The position numbers were made by a program, and so were the translations under genes. Positions 16,695 to 25,379 of a stretch of DNA of 35,967 bases are shown here, one piece after another. Below the pieces are notes generated by a model, which saw only the letters and a list, made by a program, of their open reading frames with translations, did not search any database and was not told where the DNA came from. Numbering within the stretch: position 1 is the stretch's first letter; each line of letters starts with the position of its first letter. The stretch comes from Oscillibacter sp. 1-3 (GTDB lineage: Bacteria; Bacillota; Clostridia; Oscillospirales; Oscillospiraceae), in contig NZ_KE159713.1 of NCBI RefSeq assembly GCF_000403435.2, forward strand, positions 12,470 through 48,436, given 5' to 3'.

Positions 16695-17696
16695 ATGCTT
16701 GTTCCAATCAGTGAGATCAAGATCAACGCCGGACGGCGGGAGGCAGACCCGGAGGGAGTGCAGGAATTGGTGGACAGTATTTCCAAGGTGGGCTTGCTCA
16801 ACCCCATCACCATTGACCGGGAGCATACGCTGATCGCCGGATTGCACCGGCTGGAAGCGGCAAAACTGCTGTGCTGGACGGAGATTGAGTGTAATGTCAG
16901 CAGTTTGGAGGGCTTACTGGCAGAGCTGGCGGAGGTTGACGAAAATGTGGTCAGAAAGGGCTTATCCGCCGTGGAGTACAGTGATCTGCTTCTGCGCCGG
17001 AAAGAGATTTATGAAGCTCTCCACCCGGAGACAAAGCATGGTGGTGACCGCAAGAGCGAAAAAATCAAAAGTGCAAAATGCACATTTGATTCTGAAAAAT
17101 CTTTTGTAGATGATACGGCTGAAAAATTAGGTGTGGACCCCAGCACCATTAGACGCCAGATTCAAACCGCAAAAAATCTGACTTCCGAGGCAAAAGACAT
17201 TATCCGGGACACCGGAACCAAAATCACGAAGAAGGATGCTTTGAAGCTGTCCCGGCTGGGACCGGAGCAGCAGAAGGACGCAGCCAGCCAGTTAGCGGCG
17301 GGGGAAATCAAATCCATGGGCGAGTACCATCCCGCCCCGGCAGAGCCGGAAGAACCGCCGCCCCCGGAACCGGAATCGCCGCCAGCGGCTCCGACTGTAC
17401 CCTCTGTTCCCTACTCTCTGGGCGATAAGCATTATGCCAGCATAGAGGAATCCATAGCCGACCTCAAAAACCCCAATAAAGATTGCAGCTATAACCCGGA
17501 CACGCTGCTGGCAGATATTGACGGCTTTGTAGACACCTTCCACAAGAATTTCGCGTGGTATAGCGACCCCTTCTGCACAGTCGTTTTCCCAGACATATCT
17601 CCGGTGCAATTTGATTTTGTACGTCAGCGTTTTGCGACCATTTCCTCCGCCATGGAGGATTTATTGAATTTAATGGAAAGGAATATGAACAAATGA
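16695..17696 (+). CDS. ParB-like N-terminal domain protein (left element)
   Basis: The 333-residue protein has an N-terminal ParB/Srx-fold domain: LVDSISKVGLLNPITI then AGLHRLEAAK, the ParB GxHR-type box. A KorB-like helix-turn-helix follows near residues 135-155 (EKLGVDPSTIRRQI), then LKLSRLGPEQQKDAASQL. A Pro/Glu-rich linker (about 205-235) leads to a C-terminal helical domain. The right element has a homologue at 25366-26406. No ParA partner is encoded in the window, so classical partition is not supported; DNA binding is likely. AGGGAGGTG precedes ATG 16695. Confidence 0.8.
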   Translation: MLVPISEIKINAGRREADPEGVQELVDSISKVGLLNPITIDREHTLIAGLHRLEAAKLLCWTEIECNVSSLEGLLAELAEVDENVVRKGLSAVEYSDLLLRRKEIYEALHPETKHGGDRKSEKIKSAKCTFDSEKSFVDDTAEKLGVDPSTIRRQIQTAKNLTSEAKDIIRDTGTKITKKDALKLSRLGPEQQKDAASQLAAGEIKSMGEYHPAPAEPEEPPPPEPESPPAAPTVPSVPYSLGDKHYASIEESIADLKNPNKDCSYNPDTLLADIDGFVDTFHKNFAWYSDPFCTVVFPDISPVQFDFVRQRFATISSAMEDLLNLMERNMNK

Positions 17697-18553
17697 GCTA
17701 TCGGAAAAAGCGCAGTTCCTCCAAAAAGGAACCCCTGGAGCAGCAGACCACCATCCCCGAAGTAAAGTACCATAACCCCGGCGTGAGCCGTGATCTCTCC
17801 ACCGCCAAGCTGACCTCCGGCCTGCCCTATCAGCGGCCTGTGGAGACGGAGGATGTGGACAAGCTGATCGCCAAGTGGAACCCTTGCCTGCTGACCCCCA
17901 TTGTGGTCAGCTTCCGGGACGGCAATTTCAATGTGGTGGACGGACAGCACCGGATCGCCGCGATGCGGAGGATGGCGGGCGGCGGGGATGTGATCGTCCC
18001 TTGCATCATCTACACCGGCCTGACCTATGAGCAGGAGGCCGAACTGTACTATATGCTGGACCGGACCAGAGGGAAACTGCGGCTGGGCCACGCTACCAAG
18101 GCTCTGGTGGAATCCGGCGCGGATGCGGAGATCATTGATGTGAAACAGCGGATAGAGGACGCTGGCTTTACCTGGGCGCTGGACCGGCCCACCGGGGAAC
18201 CATTTGAAATTGCTACCACCCGCGCCGTCATCAACGCTTACCGGCTCCTGGGCGGCGCGGCCTTCTCCCGGATGCTGGGTTTGATTGCCGGAGCGTGGCA
18301 TGGAACCCCCAGCTCTCTCAAAGGGTCCATCTTCTCCGGCATGGCGCTGTTTGTCAAGACCTATGAGACGGAGCTGGTGGACCAGACGTTTATCAAGCGG
18401 CTGTCTGCCGTTGACCCGGATGAGATTATACGGCGGGGCAAGGTGGACTTCTCCACTAATAAAGCCGCCCTGCGGTTTGCCCGTGTCATTCTCAGTAAGT
18501 ACAACGGCCACCAGCGCGGAGGCCGAAAGCTGCCCTACCGCTTTAAGGGCTGA
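17693..18553 (+). CDS. DUF6551-like ParB-fold protein (left element)
   Basis: The 286-residue protein overlaps the previous gene by 4 bp. It carries a ParB-type motif VVDGQHRIAAM near residue 82 and LLTPIVVSF before it. TGLTYEQEAELYYMLDR follows. The C-terminal part ends RGGRKLPYRFKG, identical in the right copy. I recognise it as DUF6551-like from the general layout; the biochemical role is unknown. Two ParB-fold proteins made from one overlapping mRNA suggest they act together. Confidence 0.75.
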   Translation: MSYRKKRSSSKKEPLEQQTTIPEVKYHNPGVSRDLSTAKLTSGLPYQRPVETEDVDKLIAKWNPCLLTPIVVSFRDGNFNVVDGQHRIAAMRRMAGGGDVIVPCIIYTGLTYEQEAELYYMLDRTRGKLRLGHATKALVESGADAEIIDVKQRIEDAGFTWALDRPTGEPFEIATTRAVINAYRLLGGAAFSRMLGLIAGAWHGTPSSLKGSIFSGMALFVKTYETELVDQTFIKRLSAVDPDEIIRRGKVDFSTNKAALRFARVILSKYNGHQRGGRKLPYRFKG

Positions 18554-18564
18554 TACATCACAAA

Positions 18565-18592
18565 TCGCCGCAGGCTGGGAACAGTCTGCGGC
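18565..18592 (+). other. GC hairpin after the second ParB-like gene
   Basis: GCCGCAG and CTGCGGC form a 7-bp stem. The right element has a longer hairpin (CCGCCGCAGAC/GTCTGCGGCGG) in the equivalent place at 24473-24500. Partial termination or mRNA stabilisation is likely. Confidence 0.45.
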
Positions 18593-18663
18593 GGCTCGCT
18601 GCCGGCTGTCTGGAATGGGGACAAGCCGCGCAAGCATAGTTTAGACCAGAGGGGAGGAAGTAC

Positions 18664-18930
18664 ATGGAACAGCCAATTTATACCGAGGAACAGGTCAGAG
18701 CCATGCAGAATGTGGACATTCGGACGGTGGACCCCGCCGGACTGCGGGATATTCGGGATGTGAAGGTCAATACCGACCTGCCCAAGCGGGAGCGGATTCT
18801 GGATTTCATCCGGCAAATCGGCAACCCCTACTGCTACCGTCACGGGAAATATGTGGTGAAGGTCAGCTTCACCGACACGGACGTGACCCTGGAGGACCGG
18901 ATGCTCTCCTACATACGCTCAAAATGCTGA
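18664..18930 (+). CDS. Small DUF6870-like protein
   Basis: The 88-residue protein starts after GGGGAGGAAG. It contains VDIRTVDPAGLRDIRDV, PKRERILDFIRQIGNPYCYR and ends VTLEDRMLSYIRSKC. I recall similar small proteins (DUF6870) beside clostridial recombinases; function is unknown. The right element has a different small protein in this slot, so this position is modular. Confidence 0.65.
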   Translation: MEQPIYTEEQVRAMQNVDIRTVDPAGLRDIRDVKVNTDLPKRERILDFIRQIGNPYCYRHGKYVVKVSFTDTDVTLEDRMLSYIRSKC

Positions 18931-18944
18931 CAGGAAACTTTTTT

Positions 18945-19034
18945 GCAAAACACTCTGGACATTAGCCGGAAGTTATGTTAATGTGATAGACAACAGGACA
19001 AACCGGCGCTCCCCTGGTTGCTAAAGTGTTTTGC
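18945..19034 (+). promoter_or_regulatory. Recombinase promoter framed by an inverted repeat
   Basis: TGGACA (18956-18961) and TAATGT (18979-18984) are spaced by 17 bp. They lie between perfect 10-bp arms GCAAAACACT (18945-18954) and AGTGTTTTGC (19025-19034). The arms could be operator half-sites or an RNA stem controlling the recombinase genes. Confidence 0.45.
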
Positions 19035-19065
19035 TGATTGACTTTAACGATCAGGAGAGAAGAAT

Positions 19066-20712
19066 ATGAAAATTTCCGATGAACAGGTATGGAATACCTG
19101 CGGTTACGTTCGCCTTTCCCGCGAGGACGGCGACAAGGAGGAAAGCAACAGCGTTACGGGTCAGAAGGATTTGATCCGTGACTATATGGCGCGCCACCCG
19201 GAGCTGCGGGAGTGCGGCATGAAAGTGGATGACGGCTACACTGGTTCCAATTTTGACCGTCCGGCCTTTCGTGAGATGATGGCCGAGGTCAAGGCTGGCA
19301 AGATCAACTGCATCGTGGTCAAGGATTTGTCCCGCTTCGGCAGGGACCACTTGGGCGTGGGGGAGTATCTGGAACAGTTATTTCCCTTCCTTGGTGTGCG
19401 TTTTATCGCAATCAACGACAACTATGACAGTCTGCACAGCAACGTGGAATCTGATGAGCTGGTCATCCCGTTCAAAAACCTCATAAACGAGGCATATTGC
19501 CGGGATACCTCGGTGAAAACACGGAGCCAGCTTGAAATCAAACGCCAGCGCGGAGATTTCATCGGCTCTTTTGCTGTTTTTGGCTACCGGAAGGACCCGG
19601 AGAACCGCCACCGCCTGCTGGTAGATGAATACGCCGCCGGTGTGGTACGGGATATGTTCAAGTGGAAGCTGGAAGGAATCAGCGCGGGCGATATTGCCGA
19701 CCGCCTTACAGCGGCGGGCATCCCCACGCCTATGGACTACAAGCGGTCCCAGGGGATGCGCTACTCTACGTCCTTCCGGCTGAAAGAGGAATCCGTGTGG
19801 GATGCCGGGATGGTGCTGCGGATTCTGAAAAATCCGGTCTACATCGGCGTGTTGGAGCAGGGGCGCGTGACCACCCCCAGCTATCGGGTGAAGCGGCTGG
19901 TGGTGAAGCCCCGCGAAGAATGGGCGGTGGTGGAGAACTGCCATGAGCCGGTCATTGACCGCTATGACTTTGAAAGCGTTCAGAAGGTGCTTGCCCTGGA
20001 TACGCGCACCAGCGTCAGCGGCAAGGCGGTGGAGCTGTTCTCCGGCATGGTCTACTGCGGCGAGTGCGGCGGGGCCATGATACGAAAAACCGTCCCCACC
20101 GCCAAGAAGAAGTATGTGTACTATGTGTGCGCCGCGCACAAGAACGAAAAGCGCTGCTTCTCCCACTCCATGCGGGTGGAAACGCTGGATGAGATCGTGC
20201 TGGACGCATTGAGAAGATACATCCAGGATGTGATCGACCTCTCTGACCTGCTGGAACTGACCGACACGGCCCAGCTTCAGCAAGCGGGTATGCGAAAGCT
20301 GCAAGGCCGTTTGGAGAAGAAACGGGAAGAAATCGACCGCAATCAGGCCCTTTTGCGCTCCCTTTATGAAAGCCTCGCTGACGGCGTGATCAACCGGGAC
20401 GAATACCAGGATTTGAAAAAGACCTACTCCCGCCGCCGTGCCGAGGCGGAGGAACAGGCCGAGGCCATCCAAGAGGAAATGAGCCGGGAAATGGGCAATT
20501 TTTCGGAGGGCCGGGGCTGGATGGAGCAGTTCCGCAAGCACCAGAACATTGACGCTCTGGACCGTACCATCATTGTATCGCTGATTGAGCGTATCCTGAT
20601 TTTCCGTGACCGCCGTGTGGAGATCGTCTACCGCTGGCACGATGAATTTCACTGGCAGATGGATTTGCTGCGGCAGGCCCAGGGAACCCTTCCCGGAAGG
20701 GAGGCGGTCTGA
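19066..20712 (+). CDS. Large serine recombinase 1 (left element)
   Basis: The 548-residue recombinase has a resolvase domain with catalytic Ser18 in YVRLSREDGD, DDGYTGSNFDRP and IVVKDLSRFGRDHLG. A Recombinase domain (about 165-290) and a zinc ribbon (YCGECGGAM then YYVCAAHKN, KRC) follow, then a coiled coil. Length and order match TnpX/TndX-type integrase-excisionases acting on element ends. RBS AGGAGAG. It is separated from recombinase 2 by one base. Confidence 0.92.
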   Translation: MKISDEQVWNTCGYVRLSREDGDKEESNSVTGQKDLIRDYMARHPELRECGMKVDDGYTGSNFDRPAFREMMAEVKAGKINCIVVKDLSRFGRDHLGVGEYLEQLFPFLGVRFIAINDNYDSLHSNVESDELVIPFKNLINEAYCRDTSVKTRSQLEIKRQRGDFIGSFAVFGYRKDPENRHRLLVDEYAAGVVRDMFKWKLEGISAGDIADRLTAAGIPTPMDYKRSQGMRYSTSFRLKEESVWDAGMVLRILKNPVYIGVLEQGRVTTPSYRVKRLVVKPREEWAVVENCHEPVIDRYDFESVQKVLALDTRTSVSGKAVELFSGMVYCGECGGAMIRKTVPTAKKKYVYYVCAAHKNEKRCFSHSMRVETLDEIVLDALRRYIQDVIDLSDLLELTDTAQLQQAGMRKLQGRLEKKREEIDRNQALLRSLYESLADGVINRDEYQDLKKTYSRRRAEAEEQAEAIQEEMSREMGNFSEGRGWMEQFRKHQNIDALDRTIIVSLIERILIFRDRRVEIVYRWHDEFHWQMDLLRQAQGTLPGREAV

Positions 20713-20713
20713 A

Positions 20714-22417
20714 ATGGCGCGGACGAAACGCAAGGTCAATCCCGTCCTGCCGGTAGCTGTCCAAGCGGAACAGCCCCGCCGGATTTATCAGGTGGGCGGC
20801 TATGCCCGCTTGTCGGTAGAGGACAGCGGAAAGCCCGGAGCGGACACGATCAGCACACAGCGGGAATTGATTCAAAGCTACATTGACGGCCAGCCGGATA
20901 TGCGGCTCTATGACCTTTACTGCGACAACGGACGGACGGGAACGAACTTTGACCGCCCGGAGTTTGAACGGATGATGGAGGATGTTCGCTCTGGCAAGGT
21001 AGACTGCATTGTGGTGAAGGATTTATCCCGGTTTGGCCGCAACTACCGGGAAACCGGCAACTATCTGGAACGGATTTTCCCGCTCTTGGACGTGCGGTTT
21101 ATCGCCGTCAACGACAATTTTGACACGCTGACCGCCGAGCGGACCCAGGACGGCTACATAGTGCCGCTGAAAAACATCATGAACGCCGTTTACAGCAAGG
21201 ACATATCCAGGAAGATTCTTCCGGCCATTTCGACCAAGCAACAGAAAGGAGAGTTCATCGGTTCATGGGCGGCATACGGCTACCAGAAGTGTGCCGGTAA
21301 TGCCCACCGGATTGAGCTGGACCCAGAGACTGCGCCGGTGGTGCGTGAGATATTCTCCCTGCGTCTGACGGGGATGAGCTATCAGCGGATTGCCCGGACA
21401 TTGAATGAGCAGGAAGTCCCTTCCCCCGGACGGTATCTCTGCTTGAAGGGGGCGGCAAAGTGCGAATCCTATGCCAATTCCCGGTGGACCATAGCCTCCG
21501 TAAAAAAAGTCCTGACCGCCGAGGTCTACTTGGGTCACATGGTCCAGGGACGCAAGCGGTCCGGCTTCTCCGAGGGGAAAAAGCCCTACTATGTGCCGGA
21601 ATCCGAGTGGGTGATCGTCCGCGACACCCATGAGCCGCTGGTGGATGAAGAAACCTTCCGTGCGGTTCAGAAAATGGCCGTAGAGGCCAGCAGCGCCTAT
21701 AAGGAGCGGCTTGGATGTCATGACGCCTTGGGGACGATCCCCAATATCCTGCGGGGCCTGATCTTCTGTGCTGACTGTGGCCGTCCATTGGTGCGCTACA
21801 AATGTGTTACGAACAAGGGAACAAACCTTTACTACGTTTACATCTGTCAAAGCCACTCTAATGATTTGGCCTCCTGCCCCAAGAAGTATTTCCATGAGAC
21901 GAAGCTGATTGAAATTCTTTGGGATACCTTGCGGCGTGAGATCGCGCTGGCTGAAAATCTGGACAAGTTGGTACGCCAGTACAGTAAATCCGCAAAGGCG
22001 GTCAGCCGGGAGGCGGAGGCCAAGAGGGAGATCGCCGCCGCAAAACAGGCTTTCAGCCGTGCGGAAATGCTCTATGATAGCTTGTACCAGAATTACGCCG
22101 ACAAGCTGATGACCGAGCAGGAATACACGGAAATGAAGCGGCAGTACCGCTCTGATATGGAACAGGCGCAGGCCCGGTTGGATGAGTTGGAACAGCGGCA
22201 GAGGGACGAGCGGCAGCGGACCACGGAAAACCCCTGGCTTACCGCCTGCGGTCAATTCAAGGAAGAAACCGCGCTGACGGAGGCCATGGCTCACGCTCTG
22301 ATTGACCGGGTGGAGATTGATGGGGCGAACCGAGTTTCCATCACTCTGCGCTACCGGGACGAATACAACGCCCTGCTCCAGATGCTGGCGGCAGAGGGAG
22401 AGGCGGTGTCCGCATGA
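20714..22417 (+). CDS. Large serine recombinase 2 (left element)
   Basis: ATG 20714 follows GGGAGG; upstream in-frame starts lie inside recombinase 1. The 567-residue protein has catalytic Ser34 in YARLSVEDSG, DNGRTGTNFDRPEF and VVKDLSRFGRNYRE. The zinc ribbon is CADCGRPLVRY...YICQSHSN...C, followed by a long charged coiled coil. Tandem recombinases in one operon are typical of some clostridial integrative elements that may need several subunits. It overlaps the third recombinase stub by 4 bp. Confidence 0.92.
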   Translation: MARTKRKVNPVLPVAVQAEQPRRIYQVGGYARLSVEDSGKPGADTISTQRELIQSYIDGQPDMRLYDLYCDNGRTGTNFDRPEFERMMEDVRSGKVDCIVVKDLSRFGRNYRETGNYLERIFPLLDVRFIAVNDNFDTLTAERTQDGYIVPLKNIMNAVYSKDISRKILPAISTKQQKGEFIGSWAAYGYQKCAGNAHRIELDPETAPVVREIFSLRLTGMSYQRIARTLNEQEVPSPGRYLCLKGAAKCESYANSRWTIASVKKVLTAEVYLGHMVQGRKRSGFSEGKKPYYVPESEWVIVRDTHEPLVDEETFRAVQKMAVEASSAYKERLGCHDALGTIPNILRGLIFCADCGRPLVRYKCVTNKGTNLYYVYICQSHSNDLASCPKKYFHETKLIEILWDTLRREIALAENLDKLVRQYSKSAKAVSREAEAKREIAAAKQAFSRAEMLYDSLYQNYADKLMTEQEYTEMKRQYRSDMEQAQARLDELEQRQRDERQRTTENPWLTACGQFKEETALTEAMAHALIDRVEIDGANRVSITLRYRDEYNALLQMLAAEGEAVSA

Positions 22418-22530
22418 GCGTTATCACCGCAAAATATATCCGCTTGTCCTCGGATGATGACAGTTCAAATTTGTATACAGGTGAAAAACTATATCCGACA
22501 CCAGGAAGGGGTGTCGTTTTTTGCTATTGA
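22414..22530 (+). pseudogene. 5' stub of a third serine recombinase
   Basis: ATG 22414 overlaps the recombinase 2 stop. The first residues MSVITAKYIRLSSDDD match the start of a third recombinase seen in related operons, from recall. After about base 22460 the similarity stops, and the frame ends at 22530 (38 codons in all), passing through the terminator of the opposing element. No remainder of the gene was found elsewhere in the window. Confidence 0.65.
22496..22522. terminator. Bidirectional terminator at the junction of the two elements
   Basis: CGACACC (22496-22502) and GGTGTCG (22510-22516) pair with a 7-nt loop. T6 follows on plus; on minus the stem follows the recombinase stop by about 8 nt and has a weaker T-run further on (TAGTTTTT). 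Confidence 0.7.
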
Positions 22531-24140
22531 ATCGCTCCAACGAATTTGTAATAGATAGTGATGGTCTTTTCCTTGCCGATGCGGTTGCGGCCCATCCCCG
22601 GCGTTTCGTAAATCGTGATGCGGTCAATCAACTCGTTCAGCATGAACCTGTCCAGTTCCTCAAAGCTGGTGTACTTCTGAATGAGCTTGGCAAAGCGGTC
22701 AATATCAGCTTTCGTGTCCCGCACCTTCTCCAACGCTTTCTCCATATCAGCAATGGACAATCTAAGCCCAGCCCGCTCCGCATCATAATCCGCAATAAAC
22801 ATGGAAAAGATATGGTCCGGCAATTTGCCGTTCATATTGTCCTCGTAGGTCCGTTTCAGCTTCACATCCAGATCGGCCAGCCGCTTCTTTGCGGATGCAA
22901 GGTCACGATTCATCTTCGCCGCCTGCTTCTGCTCGTCCGCGCATTTCAGTTCCATCAGCTTTTGCGCCGCACGCTCACTGTCCTCGCTGAACAACTTCGC
23001 GTTGCGGCGAATGTCCTCCTGGATAACCTGATAGAACGTGTCGTAATTGATGTAGTGGCTGGAGCAAGCCAGCTTTCCAATGGAGTGGTGCTTTCCGCAA
23101 ATAAAGTAGGTGTACTTTCCGTTGGAGGTGGTATGCTGCCGCATGGCCGTCCCGCAGCCCTCGCAGTAAAACAGACCGGAGAACAGGCGGGGTTCATCAA
23201 GGGGCTTGATAACCTTTTTCCGTGCCTGCATTTTCTTCTGCGCCTCATCAAACAGTTCCCGCGAAATGATTGGCTCGTGCATATCGGGAACAACGATCCA
23301 GTCCTCTTTGGGGATCGGCTCCCGCTTCTTGCTCCGGTAAGACGGTGTGTATTGCCGCCCCTGCACCATGCACCCCACATACATCTCATTCTTCAAAATG
23401 GAGCGAAGATACGTCTGGCCCCAAAACCGCTTCCGCACAAATTCACCGTCCCTGGCGGGGTCGTGCTTGCGGAACCGGGCGTACTCGGCAGGAGACAGGA
23501 TGCCCTCCTCATTCAGCACCGTGCAGATGCTCCGGGACCCCATCCCCGCCGCGCTCATCTCAAAGATACGCCGGACGATGGGCGCAGTTTCCTCATTGAT
23601 AATCAGCTTGTGTTTATCATCAGGATGCCGCAGGTAGCCGTAAGGGTCCAACGCCCCCAGGTACTCGCCGCGCCGCGCCTTGGCATGGAGCGTGGACTTA
23701 ATTTTGGTGGAAATATCTTTGGCGTACATATCGTTCAGGATGTGCTTGAAAGGGGTAATGTCCATGCTGCTGGTCTGGTTCAGCGTGTCCACTCCATCAT
23801 TCAGGGCGATGTAGCGAACGTGGCGCTCCGGGAAATAAATTTCCGTGTACTGACCGCAGAGGATATAGTTGCGGCCCAGGCGAGACAGGTCCTTGGTAAT
23901 GACCAGATTGATGCGGCCCTTCTCAATGTCCGCAATCATCCGCTGAAACCCAGGACGGTCGAAATTCGTACCGGAAAAACCATCGTCAATATAGGTGTCC
24001 ACAACTTCCCAGCCCTGTTTTGCTACATATTCGGCCAACAAAGCCCTCTGATTTCCAATACTCATGGATTCGTGATCGGCCCCATCCTCGGAAGATAATC
24101 TACAATAGATGGCGGCACGATAGTTCTGTTGTTCTCTCAT
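22524..24140 (-). CDS. Large serine recombinase (right element)
   Basis: The 538-residue recombinase has catalytic Ser16 in IYCRLSSEDG, DDGFSGTNFDRPGF and VITKDLSRLGRNYILC. A Recombinase domain and a zinc ribbon (FYCEGCGTAMRQH, FICGKHHS) follow, with a C-terminal coiled coil. RBS AGGAGG lies 8 nt before ATG 24140. It is the only recombinase of the right element and should recombine that element's ends. It runs towards the left element's recombinases. Confidence 0.92.
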   Translation of the reverse strand: MREQQNYRAAIYCRLSSEDGADHESMSIGNQRALLAEYVAKQGWEVVDTYIDDGFSGTNFDRPGFQRMIADIEKGRINLVITKDLSRLGRNYILCGQYTEIYFPERHVRYIALNDGVDTLNQTSSMDITPFKHILNDMYAKDISTKIKSTLHAKARRGEYLGALDPYGYLRHPDDKHKLIINEETAPIVRRIFEMSAAGMGSRSICTVLNEEGILSPAEYARFRKHDPARDGEFVRKRFWGQTYLRSILKNEMYVGCMVQGRQYTPSYRSKKREPIPKEDWIVVPDMHEPIISRELFDEAQKKMQARKKVIKPLDEPRLFSGLFYCEGCGTAMRQHTTSNGKYTYFICGKHHSIGKLACSSHYINYDTFYQVIQEDIRRNAKLFSEDSERAAQKLMELKCADEQKQAAKMNRDLASAKKRLADLDVKLKRTYEDNMNGKLPDHIFSMFIADYDAERAGLRLSIADMEKALEKVRDTKADIDRFAKLIQKYTSFEELDRFMLNELIDRITIYETPGMGRNRIGKEKTITIYYKFVGAIQ

Positions 24141-24265
24141 TGAAACTGCCTCCTTATCAGCCAGAGAAACAACAGGGTTTATGTACGACTGTCAGGAACA
24201 GTGTAACACATTAAAGTGCGAAAGTCAAGCTGCGCCGCCTGTTGCTTCAAAAATTTCAGCGGGAC

Positions 24266-24448
24266 CTATCCCGCCGTTTTCTCAAAAAGAATCTTCTTGA
24301 CCGCCGCCTCATGGATGACTTCGCTGGCGGTTTTAGTGCCGGTGAACACACTGACCACATGAATAATGTCTCGTCCAATTTTCAGACGGTAGCCTTGCTC
24401 TGCATGGTTGTCCACCACCGTTTTTTGCTCGTTCCACATATCGGGCAT
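24266..24448 (-). CDS. Small TnpW-like mobile-element protein
   Basis: ATG 24448 follows AGGAGG by about 9 nt; a longer frame upstream has no RBS and lies over the ParB-like gene. The 60-residue protein has GYRLKIGRDIIHVVSVFTG and KTASEVIHEAAVKKILFEK, resembling the small TnpW proteins of Tn4451-type elements from recall. It lies between the ParB-like genes and the recombinase, in the slot held by the DUF6870-like gene in the left element. Function is unknown. Confidence 0.55.
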   Translation of the reverse strand: MPDMWNEQKTVVDNHAEQGYRLKIGRDIIHVVSVFTGTKTASEVIHEAAVKKILFEKTAG

Positions 24449-24472
24449 ATGTTGACCTCCTTGTAAAAGCAA

Positions 24473-24500
24473 CCGCCGCAGACTTTTTTGTCTGCGGCGG
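24473..24500 (-). other. Perfect GC hairpin after the right DUF6551-like gene
   Basis: CCGCCGCAGAC (24473-24483) and GTCTGCGGCGG (24490-24500) form an 11-bp stem with a 6-nt loop. It precedes the small TnpW-like gene. No long T-tract follows, so partial termination or RNA stabilisation is likely. Confidence 0.5.
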
Positions 24501-24509
24501 CATGTAATA

Positions 24510-25379
24510 TCAGCCCTTGAAGCGGTAGGGGAGCTTGCGGCCCCCGCGCTGCTGGCTGTTGTACTTGTCCCAAATGACACGGGCGAAGCGGAGCGCGGCT
24601 TTATTGGTGGAGAAATCCATCTTGCCCCGCCGGATGATCTCATCCGCGTCTGCCAGGGACAGCCGCTTGATAAAAGCGGCGTCGTCCAGCTCCGCTTCAT
24701 AGGTTTTGAGAAACAAGGCCATGCCGGAGAGCATGGAGGCTTTGAGAGAACCGGGCGCTCCGCGCCACGTCTGAGCGATCAGCTCCAGCATCCGGGAGAA
24801 GCCAGCACCGCCCAACAGATGGTAGGCGCTGATAACGGCGCGGGTGGACATGATCTCAAAGGGTTCGCCGGTGGGCTTGTCCAGCGCCCACACAAAGCCC
24901 GCGTCCTCAATCCGCCGCTTCACATCCACGATTTCCGCGTTGCTGCCGGATTCCAGCAGGGCCTTGGTCGCGCTGGAAAGCCGCAGGTGTCCCTTGGCCT
25001 GATCCAGCTTGTAGTACAATTCCGCCTCCTGCTCATAGGTCAGGCCGTAGTAGACATGGCAGAGCATATCCACGTCCTTCCCGCTGTTTTTCTTCCTGCC
25101 GCCGCAGACGCGGTGCTGCCCGTCCACCAGATTATAGCGGCCATCCCGGTAGCTGACCACCAACGGGGTCAGCAGGCAGGGGTCCCAATGCCGCACCAGT
25201 CTATCCACCACGCGGTCAAGCACGGGCCGCTGGTAGGGCTGACCAGAGTACAGGTCTGCGGTGGAGAGAATCTTTTCCTCCCACTGTACGCCGTCCATCA
25301 TGCCGCCGAATGTAGTCTGCCGGGGATTTTCCTGCTTCTGCCGTTCCGGGGCAGAAGGGGTTTTCTTATGTCGCTTCAT
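24510..25379 (-). CDS. DUF6551-like ParB-fold protein (right element)
   Basis: ATG 25379 (MKRHKKTPSAP) is chosen over an in-frame ATG at 25415 because AAGGATGG precedes it. It overlaps the upstream ParB-like gene by 14 bp. The 289-residue protein has LLTPLVVSYRDG, LVDGQHRVCG and YGLTYEQEAELYYKLD, and ends RGGRKLPYRFKG. It is a clear homologue of the left-element protein at 17693-18553. The ParB box differs slightly (HRVCGG instead of HRIAAM). Confidence 0.75.
   Translation of the reverse strand: MKRHKKTPSAPERQKQENPRQTTFGGMMDGVQWEEKILSTADLYSGQPYQRPVLDRVVDRLVRHWDPCLLTPLVVSYRDGRYNLVDGQHRVCGGRKKNSGKDVDMLCHVYYGLTYEQEAELYYKLDQAKGHLRLSSATKALLESGSNAEIVDVKRRIEDAGFVWALDKPTGEPFEIMSTRAVISAYHLLGGAGFSRMLELIAQTWRGAPGSLKASMLSGMALFLKTYEAELDDAAFIKRLSLADADEIIRRGKMDFSTNKAALRFARVIWDKYNSQQRGGRKLPYRFKG

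Noticed and set aside
16695..18553. Plasmid-type ParAB partition locus
   Set aside because: No ParA ATPase, replication initiator or consensus parS site is visible; the proteins share only the ParB fold.
19378..20739. 453-codon minus-strand ORF opposite recombinase 1
   Set aside because: It is antisense to an unmistakable serine recombinase and has no family motifs.
22521..24098. 525-codon plus-strand ORF opposite the right recombinase
   Set aside because: It is antisense to a recombinase with intact catalytic and zinc motifs.
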